From the NCBI GenBank assembly GCA_937127435.1, contig CAKZLZ010000134.1, forward strand, positions 1-57,493: 57,493 nt of DNA. Reading direction: 5' to 3'. The position numbers were made by a program, and so were the translations under genes. Shown piece by piece: positions 17,319 through 26,090 of this stretch (position 1 is the stretch's first letter; each line of letters starts with the position of its first letter). The notes below the pieces were generated by a model. The model was not told where the DNA came from. It made no database searches and was given only the letters and a program-made list of their open reading frames with translations. This DNA comes from an uncultured Verrucomicrobiota bacterium (lineage in GTDB: Bacteria; Verrucomicrobiota; Kiritimatiellia; SS1-B-03-39; UBA6053).

Positions 17319-17331
17319 TGGGGGGATTACA
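17319..17331 (-). repeat. IS right inverted repeat
   Basis: Reverse complement of the left repeat at 16134-16146. Confidence 0.8.
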
Positions 17332-17544
17332 AGGGAAGCTGAGAATGGAATAGAGTTTGCGAAAGATTTCGTCACCGATCTGTCTTCGAATTATTTCACC
17401 CGAACAGAGGCCAAAGACTTACTCCAAATGACCCGCTCTACGTTCTTTGATTGGACCAAACGTGAGGCCATTGATTTCATTCTGATTGGGAAAGTGAGCC
17501 TTTTCCGAAAGGACGTAATCATGGAGAAACGAAGGGCGGCTTGA
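17332..17544 (+). pseudogene. excisionase-like helix-turn-helix gene, 5' end lost at the IS
   Basis: From the IS edge to the TGA at 17542-17544 a frame of 70 codons is open but has no start. It encodes EFAKDFVTDL, then YFTRTEAKDLLQMTRSTFF and IGKVSLFRKDVI, the pattern of excisionase/MerR-type DNA-binding domains (T-x-EAxxLLxxSxxT...G-x-x-x-hydrophobic-R-x-x-hydrophobic). The 5' part is cut at the IS right end, and the left flank (ATGTCAGAATG) does not restore the frame. It may be what is left of the island's mobility module, or of a regulator. Confidence 0.65.
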
Positions 17545-17558
17545 GGTACTAATTGTAT

Positions 17559-20069
17559 TTATTCTTGGTTTTCAGGAGGAGGAATATCCCAAAGAACTTC
17601 TGAATTTGTTACGTCTCCTATACCATACGGGTCAACTAATTCAGATATATATTCACCAGATGCCGTAGTCCCAGTAGTTTTACGGACTGCAAAATGAAGG
17701 TGGATTCCAACCGGTTTTGTTGGTGGGGCTTTATCACCCACATACCCTATATGATCTCCTCTTTTTACTTCAGCATAGCCATTGGTTCGAATCTGTTCCT
17801 CGACCCCATCTGATAAATCATCTGCATGCAAATACCACGTAGAATATCCAGAGGAATGAATAATGTAGAAGGTATGGTAGTCATCCCATGAGTAGATAAT
17901 GTTGGAGAACTTCTCTGCGATTGAGTCATTTCTCCAAAAATCAGACTGTTCAGAATCCGTTATCTCAGTCGCTAAAAATAGATTGCCACTTGCTGCCGCT
18001 AAAATCTTTTTCCCACGAGTTTGAGGATAATCATACCCTCTATGTCCATCATAGCTTAAGTAGTATTGCTTGTCGTTAGGCGCATATAAATCATTATAAT
18101 TGAGTAAATCAAATTCGAAATATTTTGAGGCATCAGAGTGCGCATATTCTAGTATAGCAGGAAGTTCCCCATCATCTGGTGTAGGATCATACAGTGCTCC
18201 CTCAGCAACCTGTCCATCGTATGCAATGATTTTTCCGTCGCCCTTCTCACTGTGATCTTGGATAGCACTACAGGTATGAGTGTAAGGATTCCCAGTCTCT
18301 TTTGGTAAAGGCCATGAGAATTTCATAGCTCCCGAATTTGCTTCATCAACAATCCGATATACACGCATGCTGTCAATCTCTCGAAGGTCTTTCACAATTA
18401 GGGGCGCTGTGCTTACCGGCATTGTCATAAGGTGTGCCCAATTTACTAAATTTGTAGATGTCTGTATTGAAATCTCTTTAACTGATTCAGGCACTGCAAT
18501 TTCAAATCTATAGACCTCAGAGTCATCGACGATAGGGTTATAAACTTGGGGTTGGAACTCGGCCTCTGGTGGTGGCGCATTGGAAGATTCTTCAGTGATT
18601 ACTGAATTCGTTTTAAGTTCAACCACTCCATATGTATCTATATCATTCATTCCCGTGTCATTCCAGTTGCCACCTATTGAAGATTTCATTTGAGCGTAAA
18701 CTTCATTTGAAAGAGAAGGTTCTCCATCACCCCACTTCGTAAAAGTTACAGGTTCACCTGATGCCCACTGCCAACTGGTGTTGTCCTCGTTATCATCATA
18801 CAGACCTATCCATAAATTTCTATCAACACCTCCCCACTGATGCCAAATCCAATCCATTTCTTCCTGATTTCGAATAGTAGCAAGATGCCCTCCTAGCAGT
18901 CGTGCTGTAGCCTCTGCTTCTTCCCAAGTTGACGGCTCAAGTAGGACGTAGATAATTCGGTTTTTGGGGTTTTTTGCTAATTTTACGAGTTTTGGAAGTG
19001 GGTATTCTACAACAAAATTTTTCAATTCTGTAAACCCTGAAACATCATGTGAGATATCATTCCAGAAACCATTTGAATATATCTGCAGATAGTTTTCATC
19101 CGTCGTATAAGGGAGATGTGCATTATTATTTGGTTCAGGTGAGTCCCAGTTGGTGAATTCAAATTTTTCACCCGTAACCCATGCCCACCCCCCATCAGGT
19201 TCCGCACTGCCTTCTATTTGGTAACCTCCTATCCATGGATTATCAGTAATGATAGTTTGGATAAAATCGTTTTCCGCTTGGGAAGTGATCGTAGCCAAAT
19301 GACCTCCCATTGCTTCAGCTTCTATTTTTGCTTCACTCCAAGTTAAGTTATCGGTGCGGGTATGAAATTCATATCTGTGGCCATTACCGCCTTTCGTGAT
19401 TGGCCAAATAATTATAGGTTCAGGGGTGATACTAGTATCTTGAATTAATAATGCCTCAATTTTGAACTGAGTAGAAATAAGCTCTGGAAATTCGGTTGAT
19501 AATTCAATCGTCCCAGTCAAAGTGAAAGGGTCTACGTTATCTGTGTTATTATTAGGAAATAAAAAGGAAACACCATCCCAACTTCCACTTGGAGAAATGG
19601 GCGCAAATAAGCTAAACCCTTGACCGTTAATATCCCCTCCTGAAAACTTCAGAGAAGCGGGTCCTGCAGAAATACTTAGAAAGATCCGGTTAAACCAATT
19701 CCCCGGACTAGTTGAAACTGAAGATTGGGGACTGCCACTTGGAGTCACTGAAGTCTCCACGTTGCCATTCCCCAAAAAATCATAAGTTAATTCGAAAGAA
19801 TTATTGCCATTAATTATCCAAGAAAAATTGGCTGTGTCTGAGATAAAGTTTCCGTTACCAGTACCTAATTCATAACTACTACTACCACCAGCTCGACTAA
19901 TTGAGGTGGCGACCAGAGTTGAACCGGAGTTGGATACTGTATTATCCCATTCAACTTGGTCATTGAAATCCTGAATAATAATCGGAGAAGCCTGAATAAT
20001 TCCACTTGATAAGAGGAGGACCACACTCACCATTATAGGACGCAGTTTTCTGTGTTTCATTTGGGCCAT
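17559..20069 (-). CDS. secreted double C-type-lectin protein with M23 peptidase domain
   Basis: I place the start at the ATG at 20069 (20060 is equally possible) because the signal peptide begins there: MKHRKLRPIMVSVVLLL up to an Ala-Ser cleavage site. About 830 residues follow: a beta-rich N-terminal region; two C-type lectin folds (HRYEFHTRTDNLTWSEA to SNGFWND; and IIYVLLEPSTWEEAEA to IGGNWND, each with WIG and WND-type motifs); a Fn3-like link with the STNLVNW motif frequent in Verrucomicrobiota secreted proteins; and a C-terminal LytM/M23 domain with GHRGYDYP and IHLHFAVRK, which supply the zinc ligands. It probably binds glycans and cuts peptidoglycan outside the cell. It is the only clearly secreted island product. 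Confidence 0.8.
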   Translation of the reverse strand: MAQMKHRKLRPIMVSVVLLLSSGIIQASPIIIQDFNDQVEWDNTVSNSGSTLVATSISRAGGSSSYELGTGNGNFISDTANFSWIINGNNSFELTYDFLGNGNVETSVTPSGSPQSSVSTSPGNWFNRIFLSISAGPASLKFSGGDINGQGFSLFAPISPSGSWDGVSFLFPNNNTDNVDPFTLTGTIELSTEFPELISTQFKIEALLIQDTSITPEPIIIWPITKGGNGHRYEFHTRTDNLTWSEAKIEAEAMGGHLATITSQAENDFIQTIITDNPWIGGYQIEGSAEPDGGWAWVTGEKFEFTNWDSPEPNNNAHLPYTTDENYLQIYSNGFWNDISHDVSGFTELKNFVVEYPLPKLVKLAKNPKNRIIYVLLEPSTWEEAEATARLLGGHLATIRNQEEMDWIWHQWGGVDRNLWIGLYDDNEDNTSWQWASGEPVTFTKWGDGEPSLSNEVYAQMKSSIGGNWNDTGMNDIDTYGVVELKTNSVITEESSNAPPPEAEFQPQVYNPIVDDSEVYRFEIAVPESVKEISIQTSTNLVNWAHLMTMPVSTAPLIVKDLREIDSMRVYRIVDEANSGAMKFSWPLPKETGNPYTHTCSAIQDHSEKGDGKIIAYDGQVAEGALYDPTPDDGELPAILEYAHSDASKYFEFDLLNYNDLYAPNDKQYYLSYDGHRGYDYPQTRGKKILAAASGNLFLATEITDSEQSDFWRNDSIAEKFSNIIYSWDDYHTFYIIHSSGYSTWYLHADDLSDGVEEQIRTNGYAEVKRGDHIGYVGDKAPPTKPVGIHLHFAVRKTTGTTASGEYISELVDPYGIGDVTNSEVLWDIPPPENQE

Positions 20070-20247
20070 TTCTGTTTTTCCAAAAAAAGAGTTAACAAAA
20101 ACCTTATTCAAACACATGCTCATTATGGATAAAGTCAATAGCTAATACAAATATAACCCCTTTCCTTTTTAGTCGATGTTTACGACAACAAGTTAGGCCT
20201 AATTTGGGCACTCTTTTGGTTACAGGTTATGATTTTTTAGAAATATT

Positions 20248-20280
20248 CCCGGATGATTCGCAGGATGATACGACAATTTC
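20248..20280 (+). repeat. sub-terminal island repeat, right copy
   Basis: Matches 8567-8599 at 29 of 33 positions in direct orientation, with the same two GGATGAT(T)CG units. It lies 88 bp inside the right attachment repeat. Confidence 0.6.
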
Positions 20281-20367
20281 AAGCAGGAAATTCTTCTTCA
20301 ATTATACACATACCCTTTATTCATAGGCATTTATGAACAATAAAATCTTCCCCAATCAGGGGGGCGC

Positions 20368-20446
20368 CTCATAACCTGAAGGTCGTAGGTTCAAATCCTA
20401 CTCCCGCTACCAAATTAAAAATCCTAATTTCTTCCGAGAAGTTAGG
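20368..20446 (+). repeat. right attachment repeat of the genomic island
   Basis: A perfect 79-bp copy of 8395-8473. It contains the 3' half of tRNA-fMet, from the anticodon loop through CCA, and most of the terminator stem. Here the 5' half of the tRNA is absent, so this copy is not a functional tRNA gene. Imperfect similarity continues to about 20484. Confidence 0.9.
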
Positions 20447-20531
20447 TTTTTTTTTGGCCTAAAGCCAAAGAAATTCGAGGTTTTGGCCTACAAAAACTGA
20501 ACGCACATACACAAGTTTGTCGCCGCACCCT

Positions 20532-21401
20532 TTATAGCCGTGGGAGCAGACCCTGACTGAGGAACTCGCGGGTGGTCATTCCTGTGATCTGTTTAAAGGA
20601 TCGGATAAAGTTTGCCGGGGTGGAAAATCCGAGCCGGTTTGCAACTTCTTTGACGGTGAACTGTCCATCAAGCAACCATTGACAGGCCAACAACATCTGT
20701 TTTCGAATAATATATTGGTAGGGGGAAACACCGGTATGTTGTTTGTAAAACCGGCAGAGGTTCCCTCGACTCATATTCAGCTCTTCGGCAAGTTCGATCA
20801 GATCGATCCGCCCACCGGGTAATCGTTGTTGGATCAAAGTTTGAATTTGCTTTATTAACAAATCTTCTTTGCTTTCCGGCACTTCTGCAGCTGCGCTGGC
20901 GAGCGCACTGATTAAATCCATCACCAACGCGCTGGCATCCGGGGCTGGCAAAAACAAAATGGAATCCCGCACCCGGGCCAAATACAAAAACCGGGCAAGA
21001 ATCGGAGAGCTTTTCGGCAACGATACCACGCGGCCCAACCGTTTGCCAAATTCCCGAATGAGTGGAGCCAAAGGGTCTAAATTGAAATTGACGTAAAAAA
21101 ATTCCCAAGGCTCCCGGGTACCCGATGGATACGCATAGGCAATTTCAGGATCGTGGGATTCGCAAAGAAATCCGGTTCCTTCCGGCAATGCATGCCTCCC
21201 ATTCCCATCGGAAAATTCTCCGACACCGCCCAGGGTATATTGAAAAATGCAACAAGGATCATCCAGGGCCCGGGTTGCCCCCCGTTGACCATAATCGGAA
21301 CGACAACGGGTCTCGATCCCCATGCGTAAAGGATAGGCGAAGCGTGTAGACGCTCCACCGCTAACAACGACATCCCGAAACTGAACTTTTTCTGAAACCA
21401 T
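20532..21401 (-). CDS. AraC-family transcriptional regulator
   Basis: A 289-residue regulator. The N-terminal half has the beta-rich look of a cupin sensor domain (GGVGEFSDGNGRHALPEGTG, EPWEFFYVNF). The C-terminal 95 residues hold the two AraC helix-turn-helix motifs: IDLIELAEELNMSRGNLCRF, and TVKEVANRLGFSTPANFIRS with the closing FKQITGMTTREF. It is transcribed away from the isomerase/dehydrogenase genes that start at 21531, with 129 bp between, so it most likely controls them in response to a sugar. No sugar can be named. Confidence 0.9.
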   Translation of the reverse strand: MVSEKVQFRDVVVSGGASTRFAYPLRMGIETRCRSDYGQRGATRALDDPCCIFQYTLGGVGEFSDGNGRHALPEGTGFLCESHDPEIAYAYPSGTREPWEFFYVNFNLDPLAPLIREFGKRLGRVVSLPKSSPILARFLYLARVRDSILFLPAPDASALVMDLISALASAAAEVPESKEDLLIKQIQTLIQQRLPGGRIDLIELAEELNMSRGNLCRFYKQHTGVSPYQYIIRKQMLLACQWLLDGQFTVKEVANRLGFSTPANFIRSFKQITGMTTREFLSQGLLPRL

Positions 21402-21530
21402 AAATTTTTGAGAGCCCCCTGATTTGTTAATAATTGATACTTTAGAAACATTAATGAATATTATTAAAGCTTCAAATTAAATCTTAATCATGAAAAAACA
21501 TTCATATATGATAACATTGGAGGTTTTTTA

Positions 21531-22382
21531 ATGATTAAGTCCATTAGCTATTGGAGCATGAAAGGAGGTCTGAATGGCAGTTGCAGTATTGATGAGGCCG
21601 CCTTCCAAGCCCGTGAAGCAGGCTTTACCGGATTAGAATTGTGTATCGCTGAAGTAGGTGTGTTGACACCGTCTACAGATCAGGAAACTTGCGAACAATA
21701 CCGGCAGACCATTTCAGATCAGGGACTGGTTTTTGAGACCTTGGCCAGTGGCATGAGTTGGGCCTATTGCCCCACGGATCCGGATCCGGATATTCGCAAA
21801 AAATCTATCGAACTGCATCAGGAAGCTCTCCGGCGCGCAGCTTGGCTGGGCTGTAAAGCCATGCTTTTTGTTCCGGGAGCGGTCAAGATTGTCTGGGAAC
21901 CGGAATTTGGTCCTGTCCCCTACGACCAGGCGGTTCAATGGGCCCGTGAAGCCATCGAAGCCTTGTTGCCTGTCGCGAACGAAACCGGGGTGGATCTCTG
22001 TATCGAAAATGTCTGGAACGGTCTGTTTTATTCCCCCCTCGAATTTGCGGCCTTCATCGATTCATTTGACCATCCCCGCTTAGGCATCTATTTGGATGTG
22101 GGAAATCTTATGGGGTACCATCAACATCCTCCGCATTGGATCGACATCCTCGGCAACCGCATCAAAAGGGTTCACATTAAAGATTTCAAATGTGCCGTCG
22201 GCAGCATGGAGGGTTTTTGTGATTTACTTGAGGGCGATGTCCCCTTCCCCGAAATCATGAAAGCTTTGGTACGGATCGGCTATGACCAAACCGTGGTTGC
22301 GGAAATGATGCCTCCCGATAACAGCCTGCTTGAAAGAACCAGCAAGGCCATGGATCAAATTTTCAGCACAATTAAACTCTGA
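21531..22382 (+). CDS. sugar phosphate isomerase/epimerase (TIM barrel)
   Basis: A 283-residue member of the AP_endonuc_2 / xylose-isomerase-like barrel family. Metal-ligand segments are visible: Glu in LCIENVWNG, Asp in IYLDVGNLMG, His in RVHIKDF and Glu near the end in VVAEMMP. A clear GGAGG lies at 21519-21523, 7 bases before ATG, which is unusual in this window and suggests strong translation. It is the first gene of a four-gene run (isomerase, two Gfo/Idh/MocA dehydrogenases, isomerase) divergent from an AraC regulator. The pathway is probably oxidation and epimerisation of a sugar or inositol; the substrate is unknown. Confidence 0.85.
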   Translation: MIKSISYWSMKGGLNGSCSIDEAAFQAREAGFTGLELCIAEVGVLTPSTDQETCEQYRQTISDQGLVFETLASGMSWAYCPTDPDPDIRKKSIELHQEALRRAAWLGCKAMLFVPGAVKIVWEPEFGPVPYDQAVQWAREAIEALLPVANETGVDLCIENVWNGLFYSPLEFAAFIDSFDHPRLGIYLDVGNLMGYHQHPPHWIDILGNRIKRVHIKDFKCAVGSMEGFCDLLEGDVPFPEIMKALVRIGYDQTVVAEMMPPDNSLLERTSKAMDQIFSTIKL

Positions 22383-22406
22383 CACTTTAATTAAGGATTA
22401 TACGAC

Positions 22407-23414
22407 ATGACAAAAGTAGGCATTATTGGAATGGGCATGATGGGATCCACCCATCTGGACGCATACCGCAAAATAAAAGATGTGGAAGTGGTTGCGGTTG
22501 CAGATCTCATTGAAGAACGCCGTGAGGGGCAAAGCAACACCGGGGGAAACATCGAAGGGCAATCACAAGGAGGGAATGATTTTTCTTCTTTCCGTAAATA
22601 TGCAGAAGGCATGGAACTCATTGCCGACCCGGACATTGAACTAATAGACATTTGCTTACCCACGCCACTCCATCTGGTATTTGCAGTTGCGGCCTTAAAG
22701 GCGGGCCGGCATGTGCTGGTGGAAAAACCTTTCACCCGTAATACCGGGGAAGGCAAAGCGTTGGCGGAAATTGCAAGCCAGTCCCAAGGCATGTTGATGT
22801 GTGCCATGTGTATGCGCTTTTGGCCGGGGTGGAGCTGGCTCAAAAAATCTGTGGATGACCAGCGTTTCGGTAAAGTACTTTCAGGTCAATTCCGCAGAGT
22901 TTCCAGCCATCCGGGTGGCCCCTTCTACAGTGATGGGGAAGCCTGTGGAGGTGCAATTCTGGATCTGCATATTCACGATACCGATTTTATTCATTATTGC
23001 TTCGGAATGCCCAATGCCGTTTTCAGTCGTGGATACAGTCATCACACCACCCATATTGACCATGTAGTGACACAGTACCTCTATGATGATCTTCCATTGA
23101 TCGTCGCCGAAGGTGGATGGGCTTTACAAGCGGGTGCTCCTTTTCAAATGCAGTATACCGTGAATTTCGAACAGGCCACTGCGGTATTTGATTTGGCAGC
23201 CGACGCCCCCCTCACCCTCATACAAAATGGTGAAAGCCATCCTGTGGATCTGCCGGAAGGAATGGGATACGAACATGAGATCCGCTACTTTCTTGATTGT
23301 ATCGCCAAAGGCAAAAAACCCGAAGTTGTGGTTCCGGAAAGTGCTGTAACCTCCGTTCGAATTGTGGAAGCCGAAGTCGAAAGTATCCGCACCGGAAAAT
23401 CTGTACAACTATGA
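22407..23414 (+). CDS. Gfo/Idh/MocA-family oxidoreductase
   Basis: A 335-residue NAD(P)-dependent sugar or inositol dehydrogenase. The Rossmann fold starts at the N-terminus with VGIIGMGMMGSTH. The family-defining EKPFTRN (the catalytic-site Lys) is at about 108-114. The C-terminal alpha/beta domain contains the conserved GGAILDLHIHDTDF, in which His and Asp act at the active site. It lies 24 bp after the isomerase and overlaps the next gene by ATGA. Confidence 0.9.
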   Translation: MTKVGIIGMGMMGSTHLDAYRKIKDVEVVAVADLIEERREGQSNTGGNIEGQSQGGNDFSSFRKYAEGMELIADPDIELIDICLPTPLHLVFAVAALKAGRHVLVEKPFTRNTGEGKALAEIASQSQGMLMCAMCMRFWPGWSWLKKSVDDQRFGKVLSGQFRRVSSHPGGPFYSDGEACGGAILDLHIHDTDFIHYCFGMPNAVFSRGYSHHTTHIDHVVTQYLYDDLPLIVAEGGWALQAGAPFQMQYTVNFEQATAVFDLAADAPLTLIQNGESHPVDLPEGMGYEHEIRYFLDCIAKGKKPEVVVPESAVTSVRIVEAEVESIRTGKSVQL

Positions 23415-24451
23415 TGCATGCGTCCCTCATCCCCGTACCCCGTATGATTCCACGGGACAACTCGCCTCTGCGAATTGCATTGGCGGGTTACGGCAATATG
23501 GGACACATTCATTTCAAAGCCATCCAATCCCTGCAAGCGGGTGATACCGAAGACTATTACAAGGCTGACCTGCCTCAACATATTCATAGAATACGGGTTT
23601 GTGGGATCTGTGATTCAAATCCCGACAAGCAGAGCCTTTTATCCGGGCAGCGTTTTTATCAAAACTGGGATCAATTGTTGGAGGAACAAAGACCGCACGT
23701 GGCCATTATCGCCGCTCCCACTGCGGTTCACTATGAACTCGCGATCAAGGCCTTGAAAGCCGGCATTCATACCCTGGTCGAAAAACCCATCAGCCCGACC
23801 TTAAAAGAATGTCAGCAGTTAATTCAACTGGCAGAACAACAAGGGTGCAGACTTCTGGCCGGTCACGTGGAACGGTATAACCCCGTGGCCATCAAACTGC
23901 ATCACTTGATCCATGTTGAGGGTCTACGCATCGATCACTATCAATTCGAACGCACTCAAACATTTCCCTCGCGCATTCCGGACGACATCATTACCGACAA
24001 ACTAATCCACGACCTGGATCTGGCCCTCCATTTTTTCGGATCCGTCACTCAAATTGAATGCCTCGCATGTAAAAGAGTCGAAGGGCGGATCATGGAAACT
24101 GAAATTCAATTGACTCACGGAAACGGGATCCGGGGCCAACTTTTTGTATCCTGGCTGGTTCCCCCGGAAGCACCAAAATACCGGCAGGTGTATTTGCAGG
24201 AAATTCATGGGGACACTTATCATGGTGATTTTATCCGCAAACAGCTCACCCGGAATAACGTGAATTTACCCTGCGGGGTCCAAGGGTGGAGTGCACCCGA
24301 AAACAATCAAATCAAAGATCAATTGGTGGATTTCCTGGCCTATTGTCTCGAACCCGTTCCCGGTATTCCTTCCCCTCTACTTTCACCAGCCGAAATGCAG
24401 GAATCCATCTGCATCATCGAACAAATCAGGAGTCTAAGTCATCATGTTTAA
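23411..24451 (+). CDS. Gfo/Idh/MocA-family oxidoreductase, second copy
   Basis: A 346-residue paralogue. I chose the ATG at 23411, which overlaps the previous stop as ATGA, over upstream starts that lie inside the other gene. The Rossmann motif IALAGYGNMGHIH is followed by HTLVEKPISPTL and the His/Asp segment DKLIHDLDLALHFFG. Similarity to its neighbour is limited to family motifs, so the two are not a recent duplication. It overlaps the next gene by 8 bp, so all four genes of this run are tightly packed. Confidence 0.88.
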   Translation: MMHASLIPVPRMIPRDNSPLRIALAGYGNMGHIHFKAIQSLQAGDTEDYYKADLPQHIHRIRVCGICDSNPDKQSLLSGQRFYQNWDQLLEEQRPHVAIIAAPTAVHYELAIKALKAGIHTLVEKPISPTLKECQQLIQLAEQQGCRLLAGHVERYNPVAIKLHHLIHVEGLRIDHYQFERTQTFPSRIPDDIITDKLIHDLDLALHFFGSVTQIECLACKRVEGRIMETEIQLTHGNGIRGQLFVSWLVPPEAPKYRQVYLQEIHGDTYHGDFIRKQLTRNNVNLPCGVQGWSAPENNQIKDQLVDFLAYCLEPVPGIPSPLLSPAEMQESICIIEQIRSLSHHV

Positions 24452-25298
24452 AATCGGAGTCATGTTAGAATCATTTCGTCTTCCCTTACAGGAAAGTATC
24501 CAGGCCGCAGGAGATCTTGAGGTAGACGGTATCCAACTTTATGCCACAGGGGGTGAGACACATTTCTCAAAATTGCAAGGAAGCTTCTTAAAGGACTTCT
24601 GTAAGCGTTTGGCAGATGCCCGGTTGGAAGTTGCCGCAGTTTGTGGGGATTTCGGGGGGCATGGATTTACAATTGCCTCTGAAAACGTCAAACGAATTGA
24701 CGACAGTAAACGGGTCATCGAGCTTGCAGGAAAACTTAACAGCAAAGTCGTCACCACCCATATAGGTGTACTCCCCCATGACCCCACACATCCCCGTTAT
24801 CAATTGATGAGCAAGGCCTGTAAAGAACTCGGCCTTTTTGCAGTCGAACATGGTATTACGCTCGCCATAGAAACCGGTCCGGAACCTGCAAATGTACTCA
24901 GGAAGTTTCTTGATGATTTGGGGCCGGATTCCGGTGTCGGCGTAAATTTTGATCCGGCAAATCTGGTGATGGTTTGCCGGGAAGATATTCCAAAGGCCGT
25001 TGAAATACTGGCACCGTATATTGTGCATACCCACGCCAAGGACGGGAAGAATTTACAGCCGGTTGACCCCGAAATTCTCTATGGCATTTTTGCGGGCGAC
25101 CCCAAACCGGAGGGATATAAAATCGGTGATTACATTCTGGAAACCCCCTTGGGTGAAGGAGATGTCCCCTTCCCCGCTTATCTGGACGCACTGCGCAAGC
25201 ATGGTTTCAATGACGGATACCTGACCATTGAAAGGGAAGTCGGGGAGAATCCCCGTCATGATATTGCCATTGCGGTGAAGTACCTTAAGCGCCTTTAA
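24444..25298 (+). CDS. sugar phosphate isomerase/epimerase, second copy
   Basis: A 284-residue TIM-barrel protein of the AP_endonuc_2 family. Expected metal-binding segments are AIETGPEPA, VGVNFDPANLVM, IVHTHAKDG and TIEREVGENP. The start overlaps the previous gene by 8 bp. It ends 3 bp from the convergent nagB stop. With its neighbours it forms a closed four-gene unit; the paired isomerase/dehydrogenase arrangement is common in catabolism of inositol-like and uncommon sugars. Confidence 0.87.
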   Translation: MFKIGVMLESFRLPLQESIQAAGDLEVDGIQLYATGGETHFSKLQGSFLKDFCKRLADARLEVAAVCGDFGGHGFTIASENVKRIDDSKRVIELAGKLNSKVVTTHIGVLPHDPTHPRYQLMSKACKELGLFAVEHGITLAIETGPEPANVLRKFLDDLGPDSGVGVNFDPANLVMVCREDIPKAVEILAPYIVHTHAKDGKNLQPVDPEILYGIFAGDPKPEGYKIGDYILETPLGEGDVPFPAYLDALRKHGFNDGYLTIEREVGENPRHDIAIAVKYLKRL

Positions 25299-25301
25299 CC
25301 G

Positions 25302-26090
25302 TCAGGCATCCAGTTGCCAATCCGGTTTTCCCTCATAGACCCAGCGGTAGTAATCCGCACGTTTTAATTGGGTGGCCGCGGCCTCATCGATAAACACTTT
25401 TGCCCGGGCATGGTGTTGCAAAATGGAGGCGGGAACCACCGAGGCAACCGGACCTTCCACCATGGAAGCGATCGCTTCCGCTTTCTTTTCTCCGAAAGCC
25501 AACATCAAAATACAGCCCGCATCCATGATGGTCCCGATCCCCATGGTAATACAATGATGGGGAACCCTGGAATCATCGTCGTTAAAAAAGCGGGCGTTGT
25601 CTTTCAAGGTCTGCCGGGTTAAAGTCTTGATCCGGGTACGTGAAGCAAACGAAGATGTAGGTTCGTTAAAACCAACATGGCCATCCGAGCCGATTCCCAA
25701 AACTTGAAGATCAATGCCCCCTGCCTCCAGGATGGCTTGTTCATATTCCGCACATGCCAGCGGCACATCCGCAGCCATGCCGTCTGGAATATGCACATTC
25801 TCCGGCAGGATGTTGATTTGACTGAAAAGATTTTTCCACATGAAGGTGTAGTAAGATTGTTCGTGATCACGGGGCAATCCTATATACTCATCCAGATTAA
25901 AGGTGGTGATCCCACTAAAATCCAAGCCCTCTTCCTGATGCAAACGAACCAATTCCTTGTATAACATCAGCGGGGTGCTACCGGTCGCTAACCCTAGTAC
26001 CGCATTCGGTTTTTCCCGCACCAACCGGGCCACCAGACGGGCAGCCATTACACTGGTGGTTTCCGAAGTTTCTTTGATAATAATTTCCAT
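25302..26090 (-). CDS. nagB: glucosamine-6-phosphate deaminase
   Basis: NagB converts glucosamine 6-phosphate to fructose 6-phosphate and ammonia. It has normal length at 262 residues. Visible motifs are GLATGSTPLMLYKELVRLH (phosphate binding), FNLDEYIGL (catalytic Asp) and LGIGSDGHVGFNEPTSSF (catalytic His). It is the last gene of a three-gene amino-sugar unit with the PIG-L deacetylase (stop and start share one base) and the ROK-type kinase. Confidence 0.95.
   Translation of the reverse strand: MEIIIKETSETTSVMAARLVARLVREKPNAVLGLATGSTPLMLYKELVRLHQEEGLDFSGITTFNLDEYIGLPRDHEQSYYTFMWKNLFSQINILPENVHIPDGMAADVPLACAEYEQAILEAGGIDLQVLGIGSDGHVGFNEPTSSFASRTRIKTLTRQTLKDNARFFNDDDSRVPHHCITMGIGTIMDAGCILMLAFGEKKAEAIASMVEGPVASVVPASILQHHARAKVFIDEAAATQLKRADYYRWVYEGKPDWQLDA

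Larger units (their letters stand above)
16134..17331 (-). mobile_element. IS3-family insertion sequence, IS407-like
   Basis: A 1198-bp element with orfA and orfB on the minus strand. It is bounded by perfect 13-bp inverted repeats TGTAATCCCCCCA (16134-16146) and its complement (17319-17331), starting TG and ending CA as expected. No target-site duplication is evident: the left flank reads GTTT and the right flank AGGG. Recombination or a flanking deletion after insertion would explain this. Confidence 0.88.

Noticed and set aside
20368..20446. A second functional tRNA-fMet gene
   Set aside because: Only the 3' half is present; the acceptor 5' strand and D-arm are missing, so it is an attachment repeat.
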